A stretch of 64,000 nucleotides of DNA from Euwallacea fornicatus (Eukaryota > Arthropoda > Insecta > Coleoptera > Curculionidae): positions 4,960,001 through 5,024,000 of the forward strand of contig NC_089552.1 in the NCBI RefSeq assembly GCF_040115645.1, in the 5' to 3' direction. The position numbers and the translations under genes were made by a program. The notes beneath the pieces are model-generated. The model was not told the DNA's origin. It did not search any database and worked only from the letters and a program-made list of their open reading frames with translations. Shown in pieces: positions 11,001 to 23,447 of this stretch (its first letter is position 1; every line of letters starts with the position of its first letter).

Positions 11001-14000
11001 GAAACGTAGCATTAGTAGTGCCTACCTAACTGTAGAAAATCTTAAAGCTGTGATATCGACAGTCAACACCGTTGATTGAAGATTTTATAACAGCCTTGAA
11101 AATTAGATTGCCATAACGAAAATAGTACAATCTTATACAGGGTGTCCTCGAATTACGTGGCCAAAATAATACCGCAGATTGTTTGAGTGAAAATAAGTCG
11201 ATTTAACTAAACTTCCCTCAGTTCAAAAGTTGATAATTATGGAGCTACAGGGTGTTAAAGTTGAAAAAAAAAATCACATTTTCTTTAATATCTTTCGATT
11301 TCTTTGAGTTAATTTCACGAAATTTCATATTTGAGGGTGTTTTAGGATACGAAATTCAAATTTATTAACGATTTAATTGTTTCTTCTAGGGGGCGCCACA
11401 AGCGACCATTAAGACACATTTAAATCTCTGTAACTTTTTCGTGCCACGGTGTATATTATTTTGGTATTTAAAAACCTTTTTCCCTACCTTTTATACTTAG
11501 AAAAGGTATACTTTATTGACGTCGCTAGAAGCAACGGTTTTGGAGAAAAATGCATCTAAGCCTGATGATGCATGCAAATTACCTTAAAATTATTTTCCGT
11601 TAAAAAAAATTAAGTTTTTCAAAAATAATTATTAGTAAAGGTATAACAATAAGTTTTCAAAATCTACACTTTTTTGACTATTACAACGGCAAAGTCCATA
11701 AACTAACAACATATCCACCATTTCAGAATAAGTGAATTTATTGGCCATACTTATGGATATTTACAGGAACAAGAAGCGAAACTGACAAGAAAAACTGAGG
11801 GCTAAATAAAAAAACTGACATTTGAGAAACAAATTCAAGTGTTAAAATGTCAATTAAAAACATAGCCAACTGAGTTATTTACTTAAAAGCGCTAACGCAA
11901 ATATGCAGCGCATTAGAATTATGCGTTTTTCTCCAAAACCGTTGCTTCTAGCGACGTCAATAAAGTATACCTTTTCTAAGTATAAAAAGTAGGGAAAAAG
12001 GTTTTTAAATACCAAAATAATATACACCGTGGCACGAAAAAGTTACAGAGATTTAAATGTGTCCTAATGGTCGCTTGTGGCGCCCCCTAGAAGAAACAAC
12101 TAAATCGTTAATAAATTTGAATTTCGTATCCTAAAACACCCTCAAATATGAAATTTCGTGAAATTAACTCAAAGAAATCGAAAGATATTAAAGAAAATGT
12201 GATTTTTTTTTTCACCTTTAACACCCTGTAGCTCCATAATTATCAACTTTTGGACTGAGGGAAGTTTAGTTAAATCGACTTATTTTCACTCAAACAATCT
12301 GCGGTATTATTTTGGCCACGTAATTCGAGGACACCCTGTATAAGGTATTTCAGAAACATGGATACAAGCGAATATAGGGTGCTAGCGGATAAAAAATAGA
12401 ACCATTCAGCTAAATCCAGTGGACTTAAGTCGGGACTTCGTGGGGGCCATAGATGTGCACCATTCTGACCAATTTCTCGACGCACAAAATTCATATACAA
12501 GAGTTCTGTCAAATTTTTAGTGCAATGAGCTGGAAAGCGTCTATTATCGGGATAATATTTCGGGCATTTTATCGACAATAAAGTGTACCACATTAAAGTA
12601 TTAAAACGCTCAGAACTTAAAACATACAAATTTAAGTAGGACGCAATTTACTTACTACATTAATGAAACAAAAGGTATTCTTACCATAGTTATATTAATA
12701 TAAAAATGATATACTGATCATACCTATCATCCACCCTAAAAGCAATTTTAAGTCTGAAAGTCAAAAACTGTGAGATTTATTTTCAGTTTACAGAAATTAA
12801 GATTATTTTGATACCCTATAAAGTGAAAATGGGCATCTCTCCTATAAAACGAGTATAGATGAATTTTTTACCTTCTAGCACTCAATACTCATGTCTACCA
12901 GTATTTCTGGAACACCTTACATAGTCAGAACAGGTGGACAAATCCGAACAAAATCTGAACCATTTAAGATCTAAAACTAGGCATCAACAGATTTCTGACC
13001 ATTTTATAAGAAGACCTGCGGCTCTACAAGGTGTTCGAAATTCCACTTTCAATATGGCTCTCTCGAAAACAAAAAGAGAGAGATTGTTGGTTAAATAAAG
13101 ACAAAGTTGCGTTTTACACGTGTGGGGAGTATTCAGTCGTAACATTTCACAAATTCATACAACTTCCAAAAATATCAGAGAAAAGCTAACTTTCTTACAA
13201 TATGGTGATGTCGTTTTTGAAACTCGATGTTTCGACTTTAAAATACCATCTTCAACTTGAAAATTGTAAAAATAAATCTGGAAAAAAACGCGATTTGGCG
13301 TTTTATTTATAAGTCAAAAGTTAAATTCGCACCGTTTTGATTGAATTGAGATTATTCTAATTTGAATTAGCTATATTAGTCCATCTTCCAGTCGCTCAAT
13401 TGTAAACTTATCACACTTTTTGTGTTCGAAATAATAGATAAAAATCGGTTTTATGAATGTATCAAACTTTATCGTTTCAGCTCTGGAAAAACTGTTTCCT
13501 AAAAGGTATCCAAGGTGGTTCTTTTGAGTGGTTCAAATTTTAAAGGGATGATTTTGTAAAATATTAAATAGATTCGAATATTGGAGATTCAGATGCACAT
13601 AAATTGAAGTGGCACCACCTGACATGGGTCTATGTCTCCCAAACTTTCCAACATTCGTCGATATTTTTAGGAAACTAATACAAACTAGATACTAGACATT
13701 ACAGTATATTTTCTAACTAGGAGCTTTCAAGTTATAATTTCGGCATTTTATAGGAGAGAGTGGCCAACTTGCTCGGAGTTGCAGGTACTGACATTCCAGT
13801 CGAATATATTCAGCGGCTCATGCTTTCTTACAGAGTAAGGCAGTAACCCTCTAATTGAACATTTTATCTAATTCACTCTTGCTCACTTATTATAGTTGGG
13901 AGTCAATGGTTATGGCTTTATTGTTACGAACAATGGTTACATTCTTATCCATCCAGATCTCAGACCTGTGGTACGTTAATATTACGCTAAACCAACTGTT

Positions 14001-17000
14001 CATTCGTAACCATCAAGAATATCTTTTAAAACTCTTTAGTACCAAGGAATCCTAAAACCAGCTTACAACAGGGTGGATTTCATGGAAGTAGAGGTAATGG
14101 ACGACGATAACGAACCTAGGAGTTTCAGTAATGATGTCAGAGACCTGCGACATCAGATCATCATGCAATTCAAAGGAAATATTACCTTAAAAGTCAAGAC
14201 GCATTTGGATGGCATGGTATAATTATCCCATCAATGTGTTTAGAAAGCATCATTTGTATTGATTTAGAGGAGAATCTTCATTGGCAAGCGCCATTACTAC
14301 TACACAGGCATAAATGGAACTCCTTTCAGCTTGGTGATAGCTTTACCTGACAGATACGGATTCTACCGCATCCTTCATCCAGTAGAAAATGATATTCACA
14401 GGATAAGAATTAACGACAAAGGTCAACACACTTTCACCCAATTTTTCGCGGGGAACTGGACGATCCATCCAGATTGGTAATGGACCAAAAAGCTCATGAA
14501 TATTGAAGTGCTGAATATATTACTCTTTTTAAAGGCACTACTGCAGGTACCTGGATGATAAACAATATTTTAAGACGGCTGAAGAGGAATTCATGTACTT
14601 TCTGAAAAAAATGGAAGGACCAGGGTGGAAATGGATTGAGACAGAATGTGAGTGTCATCTCCAGTTAATAAGTGCTAAACTAATAAGTTGTGGAAATTTC
14701 TGTAGGCGATCGCAAGCTAATATCTAAAGTGGTTGCAGACGCTAAGATAACGCTGTGGTTTAATGATAATATTACTGACACTAAAGATACGAATGGGTAA
14801 GTTCAATGGCCAGCAGGGAATTTGTAGTATATGCAAAGCTCTAAGGGCACTTTTTACACTTTTTCAGAAAATGATTTAACTTTCAATATTTTAACACTAC
14901 ATCGTGCCCTAAATAGAGACTGCGTGTTTTGGATGCAATTTACTTACATTTATTTAACAATTTAATGCCTACTCCAGAACATGCAGACGTAGATATAAGT
15001 TGCACTTATAACCGAATTTTTGCACTAATAACCCTTTTGTTTATTATAAAGACCTATGTCAATATTGATGGCTTTAATATCCAGGTACAGTATGTAGATT
15101 TAAATATTTTGGTGTAAGGTTCCTAACCCCCCAAGCCATCCTTTAGTGTAATTAATCATTAATAACCGGGAAAGCCGTGAATACTATTATTTTTGAGATT
15201 CCTCTATCGACTTTTTTTGAGTTTAAACCCCTCCTGCAACAAACATTCTGAGGAATATCTTTAAGCTGAACGGAGTCAACGCAAGTGAAGCTGTAACGTT
15301 ATTCTAAAGTTTAAAAAATATCGTTTCATCGTGAAATTTCCTGCTTACACACTTATTAAAATAATAACTCAATTTTGAAAGTATTCTGCTCAAACTATGA
15401 AAATAGTGATAATTAACATTGTGATGAACTTATAACATTGAGTTCTAAAATTTACATATAAAAAAATATTTTAAAAAGTATCGATAAAATGGTAGCACCG
15501 TACATGAATTACTAACGGCATGAGTGAACTTACAGGTCATACAGGATGTTTAATTTTAAAATCCTCAAGCTCGCGTTATTTTCTATCAAATCAGAAGTGC
15601 TCAAATTAAATTACAATTTTAAATTTAACTAACTTAGACTCCTCAACTTTCGTGAAACTAAATAAACAAAAATTGTATAGAGGTTTGTGTGACCACCCGG
15701 TATTAAAGTCTTACATAAACTTCATCTATCTAATAGCAGAACACAATTGTCGAAGTGCGCAGTTATTACTCTGTCTTGCCCCTTCTAACATGCTGCCTAT
15801 TAAGGAAAGGTTTGTGATGACCGGGTTGATCCCCACTAATGGGCCAAACTTCATCCTTCAATCACATATTATTCCTGCAGAATTATAGCGATATGGTTGT
15901 CTTATACGAAAGTTAACAATATTTATACAGGGTGTCAAAGGGTTACTTTTTTGAAAATTTTACTTATTTTTATCTCAATTTTAACTGTGGCTCCAGCATT
16001 TTTTACAATATTTCCTACAAATTCTGATGCGATCATATGCATTTACTTTACTATAAGCCAATCAACTGATTACTAGAACGTACAAGACTTTCCATTGGAG
16101 AAATTAGTGGAATAAAGTAAATGTCATATATATGTGTTTACTGCAAAATTGACATAGAGTTCCGATATAAATTTCTTATAATCCCAGGTTCCTCCGATCG
16201 GAACTTGTTGGCCCAGGTCCCCCAGTCGAGCCTTTAACCCAAATAACTATTTCAAATACTGTCTCGATCTAGAGACAAAAATAAAAAAAAAACAATCCTT
16301 TTACCCTTCGTATATTGAAAATCGTTAACTTTCCTATATGTATATGAAAAAATTCAGCGACATAACAATATTTCTGCATAAACAATAAATGTGTAGGGGT
16401 AGTTTAGTCCATTATACTCCATTTCATTGGGGTCATATTTCCTATGCAGGGCAATCCCTGTGGAAACAACAGTTAGAAACATGTCATTTCCAAATAATTT
16501 AGAGTAAAATTATATCCCAGTATTGATTCGTTTCATTTTGTTTTCATGCAGAACCAAAATGATAAAAGATTATGGAATAATAGTGGCCTTCATGGCTACT
16601 CATAGCGGACTTACCAGGTGGCAAAATTTTCCCCAAAATATTGATAATACTGTTCACGAAAGGTAAGTTTGGTTAAGTTTTTTTTAATGAAAGATGGTTA
16701 TTTATTCATGTGAGCATTTTGCAAACTGGAGTTTTTGGATCATGGTCCCTTGAAATTTACTAATTTTTAATCAATATGAATTGCAACATTTAAAAATTCT
16801 GCATATTTCAGGCACTTTCACCGTGTTCACAATAAAGCAATCGACGAAGTTTGGTATAAAAGAGCAGTAGAGCATTCTTACGTCGATTCCGTCTACGTGT
16901 ATTCAGTACCAAAGGAGGCTGGTATGTCACCATTTCGTGTTGTCTTCCCTGACTTCTACAGACTTATGATTTCCTTCAATCGTTGCTTACAGGTGATGCA

Positions 17001-20000
17001 AATAACACTTTAGTTACGGTCAGTTCTGCTGTGTTTATAGAAAACTTAGACCGTAAAGTTCCCGTGGCAGCGGTCGGATACCAATCCTACCATTCAGCCT
17101 TATATAATTTCTTCAAAAATACCACAACAAATGTAGGGTAACTTAGTGTAATTCAACGAGACTAAAATTACTTTATATCAACATTGTAGTGTGGCGAATT
17201 TAAAAACGTCTGCAAGAAAACTTGCGAGTCGGATGAACTTCACTGCTTAATGCTGGATGATAATGGATATGTCATAGTTAGCGAGTACCTACAAGAAACA
17301 GGATTTTTCTTCGGTAAACTTAGGCCCGACATTATGAGCCAGCTAATTGAGGTTGGAGTATACAAAGCTCATCGCATGTTTGATTACCAGGGCTTGTGTC
17401 CTGAAGGACAGGAAACGGGAAGTTCTGGGTCCAGGCTTTTATCGGTAAAATTATTTCTATGAAAGTTGCTTTATATTCCTAACTAAACCGCTGAAACTTT
17501 GATATGAATATGTAGTTATGTGTTAAACAAGACAAAAAACAACACATCTACAGTCCCGTGAATAATGAGCCATTAAGTCGAAAATATAAAATCTTCAAAA
17601 TTAGAGCATATTAAATTTCGTGTTAAGTTTCATTGTGAAATAAGAATTGGAAATGTAGTGAAAAAGATGGGGGGGTAAAATTTAATCACGAATCAAAAAC
17701 ACATTGTTACTAGTCCTGTAAATGAACTAAACATTGAAATCTCAGAATTCCCTTGAATACCTTTAACACGCACTAAAATAGGTAGAACCCAGTTTTAAAA
17801 CGATTTTTTGCTAGTTTTGCGATAATTGGTAGGTTGCAGCACTATTTTTATAACCTACAACCACAGGATTATCGTTTTTCATGTCTAGAAGATCATTAAA
17901 GATGTTCAAACGAATTTCTGAAGAAAACCGAAAAAAAAAATGAATATTTTTTTAAAGTAAAATGCAATTGAAGATGCGGGGGTCCATATGAAAAATAAAA
18001 GTAGTGTCTCCTGACGCGTAGCCTCATAGCTCATGTGTTTTTATTTGTTTTTGCGAGGAGGAATGGTGTCCTAAATAATATTATTAATTTACAAAAACAA
18101 AAAATTTATTTTTTAAATATTTTTCCAATGATTTAAACCCCTTCACCTAATTGGAATTTCAACGCATACTATGGAAAAACACTAAATAATGCAAATTCTT
18201 TATCAACACTGAACTTATTGTTGTCTAGAAAATCCGAATGGTAGATAGTACAAAAACATTCTACCTTGTATATAATACTTGTGCCTCTTCAAGTATTCAA
18301 TTTTAAATTATAAGGGAACCACATTTTATGGTAGCTACCTCACGAAAAATTATTCGTCTCTCTACATACTTGAATGCAGAAATTATGTCTGCTGTATACG
18401 AAAGCTGGCTTACATAATACATTTACCATAGACGGTTATTATTAATTTAGATAATTACGTTTTTTTTTCAGCCGTATTTCTACATAACAGCATTTCTCGA
18501 ATGGGTGCTTTCGATTCTTACGGTTCTAACAGAAGCTGCAACCGAAAATCTATATTATGACCCTACATTATACCAACTGGACAGTGACCCCTCAGTTGAC
18601 GATTCGTTGGATCACAGAGACCATAACGACGTAGAAGTCTCCGACCATGAGGAACTTGAGCCAAAGGATCAAGATTATGAACATGAAGGTATGAGAAAAG
18701 TTGATATCAGTATGTGCAGATATATTTGAAGCGGTTCTCAATTAATCATCAATCAGTATAAAATCGAACTATAGTTTTTAGAATAATAGAATAGAATGAA
18801 AAATAGAATAAGAGATCAATTGTGTCAAAAAGAAATTGCAAAAAACACCCAAGATGTCTTTAACAGCCAATTTTTTTAACTACATTTCGCAAAATAGAGG
18901 TTAAAATGTTAACAGGTGAAATGCTATGTTACCCGTTAAAAACTCACCATATGCAAACTTTTAGCCACCCATCAAAAAATTAACAATTCTGGTCAATAGG
19001 TATGTAAGTTTTTCAGGTATCGAACAAATGCACGATAAATCCTTTGATGAAAGCGCCACTATGCAGAAAACTAAACCAGAGCCTTGCGACAATGAAATGT
19101 ATTTGTATACTCTGGTCCACACTGGAAGAAATGAATCCAATAGTGCCTACAATAAAACTATGGGCAATTGCTCAAGGTACCGTACAAAGATCGCTACAAG
19201 AATTTTATCCAAAGATTTCCTTAATTTTAACTAAATTGTACAAGATAGATACAATGTTGGGCTCCATCCTTTTCGTTAAAAACGTATTTCCCTTTTAAGA
19301 CCATTTATCGTCCAGCGAGTGAGTGGCAGCAATATGATCCTACTGGTGATCAACAACTTATGTCAGGAACAAAAAGATAGATACCCGCCATCTCCAGATC
19401 CCCAACAAATCGATTACAACATGAGTTTGCCATGTTTTATGAACCAAGAACATCTTCCGAGACGTCATTACATGAGTTGCATTAGTCGCTCAATAAATGT
19501 AAGTTTCACATCAATTTTTGAATGATTTTCCAATGCATCGAGAAAAAGTCTTTGAAACAAGCTAAAAACATAACAGTCAATCATTCTTGTGATAAAACAC
19601 TCATTGGCCTAATGATCATGTTACAGGTAAATTACATCTCACTAGTCGTAAACATACCTGTACTAGACCGGTTTCGTTAATACGCGAGTTTTATTATAAG
19701 AATTATTAATGTTAACTGTTAATTCGGTAACGATCGTTTTAAAAAACATCACCCTTTTTTGGAACTTGAAAGGGCGCGGGAGCCTTTAACTAAAGCTTAC
19801 AGTTTCAAAATTGAAGTAAATTTGTAAAGTATAAATAGCATAAAATTAACATTACTTGCGTTTATACAGAGCGGTTTTTTGTTAAAAAGAAAACACGAGC
19901 ATGCAATTTAAGTCCGCACTGTATAGGAGCTTCAAGAAAAAAGAAATGTTTACTTATTTTCCTTATAACCTCTACAGTTTTTCAGATATTTCATTCAAAT

Positions 20001-20635
20001 TTGGGATGCACAATGTCATTATACGTTTTGTCCCTTAAAGTACCGGGCTTATTTCAAATAATATCAAAAACTTTTAAACTAAAGATATTTGGGTTTTAAC
20101 TACATACATATATTTTTCTAAGAAAGTGTTCGGTCGAAGAAGTTATGGCAAATACACTCTGGTGCACATATGTACATGGCACTATATCGTTTGAGGAAGA
20201 ACGAGAAATAAACTCTGAGTAATCGCAGTTTAAACATATTTTGTTAATTTTAACGTGACTTAAAATGTTTAAGTCGCGTTAGCTCTAAAGGCACATTACT
20301 TGTATGTAATTCACTTACATTACGTATACAAGTTTACATTATTAAAAGAACATCGGAATTTTCTGTTATTCCCACAAGAACCTTCAAAATAGTTAAGTTC
20401 ATTTTCACATGCTGCAGATTAATTTAATCATTAATAAATTGCGACACATATATACGCAATAAAAATGTATAATATAAATCATTCTTTTTTTGGGTAGTAT
20501 TAATACTCATTATTTTCCGTATAGGAGAGCGAGATTAAACTCTGCGGTTCAGGGACCAACATATCATCCGCCTACGTTGTACCTTTACTCTTAAGTTTTT
20601 ATTCGTTTTTCCAGTTTATCCGTTATTTAATGTAA
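5066..20635 (+). CDS. Voltage-gated calcium channel alpha-2/delta subunit (alpha2delta-3 / straightjacket type)
   Basis: This gene encodes the extracellular auxiliary subunit that promotes trafficking and synaptic placement of CaV channels. Exons: 5066-5175, 6019-6100, 7105-7209, 7266-7631, 7684-7769, 7806-7840, 7902-8033, 8089-8211, 8264-8400, 8446-8584, 9521-9703, 9829-10106, 10168-10245, (10728-10784), 13754-13834, 13896-13970, 14040-14216, 14268-14476, 14535-14647, 14706-14796, 16552-16662, 16812-16921, 16993-17132, 17190-17444, 18472-18688, 19017-19176, 19300-19498, 20525-20635. The 27 firm exons total 3,903 bases (1,300 aa), or 1,319 aa with the bracketed exon. A signal peptide (IIAVFLCVCSFGVG) is followed by the VWA_N region and the VWA domain with MIDAS DRSGSM (Asp340, Ser342, Ser344) and LITDG (Asp451). 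Next come the Cache region (LGVNGYGFIVTNNGYILIHP), YYYTGINGTPFSL, cysteines of the delta part, and a C-terminal CGSG followed by a hydrophobic tail typical of GPI attachment. The alignment, e.g. NRVDFMEVEV, points to alpha2delta-3/4. Exon 4 adds a hydrophilic, acidic stretch not usual in vertebrate forms. The acceptor of exon 10 (8446) was chosen on phase. Confidence 0.9.
6481..7003. mobile_element. Short non-autonomous element with C-rich/G-rich subterminal tracts
   Basis: The left end CATATAGT is followed by a C-rich run (CTCCCCTCCCCCCTTATTTT), then GAACC. The right end read backwards starts CATATAGT, followed by an 11-12 base C run, CTCCTTTTATT and AAACC. The two ends are imperfect inverted repeats about 520 bp apart in intron 2 of the alpha2delta gene. 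It has no coding capacity. Superfamily and target duplication are not clear. Confidence 0.45.
8799..9463 (-). mobile_element. Degenerate mariner-like remnant in the alpha2delta intron
   Basis: It lies between CAGAGTGTCCCTGTG at the left and GGGACACCCTGTATA at the right, in the intron between the exons ending 8584 and starting 9521. Around 9020-9060 the minus strand reads HL*PL*SPDLNPLD, a decayed WPPRSPDLSPLD transposase signature. The same family recurs at about 12341-12925 and 30780-31562, all three sharing the right-hand end. The copy is non-functional. Confidence 0.65.
10728..10784 (+). CDS. Probable extra (possibly cassette) exon of the alpha2delta gene
   Basis: This 57-base segment is bounded by an AG acceptor and a GTAACA donor. 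It is open in phase 0 and encodes NITEKIQVNEEEWVTVTRE. Both neighbouring exons also join in phase 0, so it can be included (19 aa) or skipped without changing frame. Its sequence complexity is higher than the surrounding intron and looks coding. It would lie just after VYDKKPRQ and before ERVANLLGVAGTD, a place where vertebrate alpha2delta proteins have no equivalent. The call is inference from frame and splice sites only. Confidence 0.5.
11138..12338. mobile_element. Foldback element with ~416-bp inverted arms
   Basis: The left arm 11138 to about 11553 and the right arm about 11922-12338 are nearly identical inverted copies, starting CAGGGTGTCCTCGAATTACG at each end, with TA outside (11136-11137, 12339-12340). 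About 370 bases of unrelated AT-rich sequence form the loop. No transposase frame is present inside. It lies in the large intron after exon 13 of the alpha2delta gene. The CAGGG ends and TA site suggest mobilisation by a Tc1/mariner enzyme. Transcribed through, the arms would form a hairpin of over 400 bp. Confidence 0.85.
12341..12925 (-). mobile_element. Mariner-like remnant with transposase fragment
   Basis: The minus strand at about 12400-12560 reads RRFPAHCTKNLTELLYMNFV and then HLWPPRSPDLSPLD, the region before the last catalytic residue of an insect mariner-like transposase; the frame then degenerates. The right end (TCTGGAACACCTTACATA) matches the ends of the copies at 9463 and 31562. 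It directly abuts the foldback element, whose right end probably inserted into this copy's left terminus. Confidence 0.65.
14797..16551. other. Large alpha2delta intron with transposon ends
   Basis: No exon is needed here: the protein alignment is continuous across it. Transposon-like ends occur at about 15540 (CATACAGGATGTTTAATTTT) and 15928 (TATACAGGGTGTCAAAGGG). An 11-base inverted repeat, CATTTACTTTA / TAAAGTAAATG, lies at about 16040-16130. No open frame of note. Confidence 0.45.
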
Positions 20636-21026
20636 GTAGGTAGTTAGCTCAATTAATAATTGAATTTATTTGTTAATCTGTGATATATCGATATTAGCAA
20701 TTTCGTTAATGAAAATACTTCTTTCATGACTTCAAATTGTTACGTATCTATAGAATGCGAAATGGTCAAAGGTGTGGGATTTTGTTTAACTTATTTTCAG
20801 ATTGGTCTGACTGAATTAAGCTATTAAGTTATGAGAGTGTTGAAATTCATCATGGTGATTAAGAGAACGCCAGGTACCACTGACCTTGGAGACATTTTGG
20901 CAGAAATTTTTTATTGACTACTAATCGATATCAAAAACAACCGTTAAATTTTGTCCTATTTCCCCCTTTCAAACAAATAATTGATTGAAATTTCCATTCC
21001 ATTTATATTAACACTTCCTCTTTAAC

Positions 21027-21032
21027 AATAAA
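21027..21032 (+). terminator. Candidate poly(A) signal of the alpha2delta gene
   Basis: An AATAAA hexamer lies about 390 bases after the stop codon at 20633-20635. It is the clearest downstream candidate, but only positional evidence supports it. Confidence 0.35.
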
Positions 21033-23311
21033 AACAGTAATTATGGTCGTAACGCGCCATATAAAACTTTTAGAACAAATCTAACGATTTCCTCTACATA
21101 TCTATTAAATTTATAATTTTATTGTGATAATTTGTAAATCTTGGTTGTTTTCCTAATCAATATATTTAGTAGTAGGTAATACAGTGTAATTTTTACTCAT
21201 TAAAACTGTTGATTTTGTGTAATTCGTTCCTATTTTATTGCTTGCGTTGAATATGGACACATTCGTCCATTTTCTTATTAACGCTCTACCTCTACGATTC
21301 ACCACCTAGAGCGAGGTTTTACTTAATCACCCATTAAAAGATATGGCTGCAATTATCTCATTATGTAGTCAAGATTCTTGACTTTTTGTGTTTTGATAGT
21401 TTTTAACTGTCGTCTTAGTTTCCCTATCCTCCTGAATGTATTGTTGGACAAGAAACAATTTAATCAAGAGCAACTGGCATCACTACACCGTACACAGAAA
21501 TTTTAGTCAAGGAGAATATGGGCTATGTACAAAAACCGTAAAAACGAAATGCATGATAATCGATGGAGCAGGTGAAAACAAATGTGTAAGAGCTGGCTGC
21601 GCCTAAAAAAATTTTTAATTTTACTTACATTGCTCTCTTCTGTTTCTTCACATTGCATATTCCATCTGGCAACAGCGACGTCAAAACTGGAAGACCTCTG
21701 GCTCCATAAAACCACCACACTAAAACTCGTACAAAATTATCACCTTCCTCTTCAAAACACGTCCAAACCAGCTGATGGCATGCTAGAAAGAACGAATTTT
21801 TGAAATACAGCCTATGAATCTACAGGGTTCATCAACGAGTTCGCGCACTAAAAACTCAACTATTTTATGCCTCAAACAATTCCGTTATAACCACTTCATA
21901 ATCTTTTTAAAGAAAATCGTAGTGGGGCAAAGAGATCCTAGGAGGGGATGAGCTAGTATCGTAAATTATTGGGTGCTAATTTGTGCAGTTTCAAGGTGAA
22001 TATCTTGAAAACTATTAAAGCTACAATAACACAATTTAGCACGAGTGGGTACTGGATTAATTATAACACAGGGCAGAAACTACAATGACAACAGTCACGG
22101 GGTATCCCCAATCAAAAATCATCGTTTTTTCTTCTTTTCTCAAACTAAGTTTTTTTAATTAAATCGATTGACTTTTCTGCACGAAACAACTTTACTTATA
22201 AATATATCTCGCAAGTATACGATGTAATCAATTCATCCTACTTACCTTTTAACCTTAACACTAAATTAATTATAATGGTGATTGTATTGAATTGTACTTG
22301 CCTTATTAATAATATTCTTCAATCACTTTTTTATTTTTAGAACTATATCCGTACGATGCGAATTTGCACGGAATTCCAGAACTTACCACATCTAATATAG
22401 CGTGAACAAAAAAAAGGTTATTGATAATGCGGTTCATGAAAATTTTCAATGTTTTATTTCAGAATTTTTATAAAATCCGAAGTTTCATGACTTCTACAGG
22501 TAGAAAATGAATTCGGTGAAAAGCGTTAATTCTTTAGGAATGTTGCCAAAAACTACTATGATTTCCAAAATCACAATACATAGAAGAATCATCAAAAATG
22601 TCAAACCTGTATACTGGTAACAACCTTTTATTTGGATAAGTGACAACACTAATAATATAAAACACATTTTTTATTCGTATTTAGAGATTAAACATACTCG
22701 AACAGAACCAGAATTTATATTCTGTTCAAGAAAAATATCTAATAGAGATATTACGTTATAAAAATAAGTCTAATATGGCCTTAAATTTAGAATTGCAGAA
22801 TTTTCGCAGAAGTAGGTACAGTACATGTGAAATAATAAAATTGCCAAATTAAAATTCGCATGTCTTTATACCGTAAGTTGCATTTAAACTATTTCTAATA
22901 AAAAATAAATATTCTATGCAAATAATATGGCCTTAGCTCTAAAGTATCTATGTTATCTGAAATGTAAAAAAATAGGAATATACTTCTTAATTCTCTAATA
23001 ATCTTTGCAAAGTCTTTAGGAATAAATACGTTTGATATGAGAATGAGTTTTGCCGCCCCAGTACGGCGCAAGCGATTATAGTGCAAAGTGGTTTCAGTAT
23101 GAAATGCATCTATCTGAGCAAATAAAGTATATATAATAAAGCAAGAAGTATGATATGTTGACAAACATAGTCGGGTAACTGAATATATCCATTTTTACAT
23201 GGAAAACCCCATTTTGTCATTTTAGATTCACCGAAACATTAAACAAATACCGTAAAAAGATTTAAATGATAATAGAAAAACCGTTACTTTTGACACATTC
23301 GAAATCCGCTA

Positions 23312-23317
23312 TTTATT
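23312..23317 (-). terminator. Candidate poly(A) signal of the septin gene
   Basis: TTTATT on the plus strand (AATAAA on the gene strand) lies about 130 bases beyond the septin stop codon at 23448-23450. Confidence 0.35.
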
Positions 23318-23447
23318 TTGATAATATAATTTTCATATATCTAAAAGAAGACGCAATACTTAAAATATATTTTTACGAATATGATTTACACCCCAAATCT
23401 TTACAGTCAATAATGCGCTTGTTACACTAAGCGTATCAGAAAGCCAT

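Larger units (their letters stand above)
20636..23447. other. Convergent 3' intergenic region between alpha2delta and septin
   Basis: This 2.8-kb AT-rich stretch holds the 3' untranslated parts of both convergent genes. A small plus-strand frame at 21582-21803 begins with a hydrophobic leader but has no recognisable homology; I do not call it a gene. AATAAA lies at 21027-21032 on the plus strand and its complement TTTATT at 23312-23317. Confidence 0.5.

Noticed and set aside
21582..21803. Small frame with a signal-peptide-like start downstream of the alpha2delta gene
   Set aside because: It has no homology that I recognise and lies in the 3' region between convergent genes; hydrophobic leaders arise easily in T-rich DNA.
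22330..22405. AG-bounded open stretch NYIRTMRICTEFQNLPHLI, considered as an exon
   Set aside because: The alpha2delta gene already ends at 20635 with a proper C-terminus, and no donor or family match exists here.
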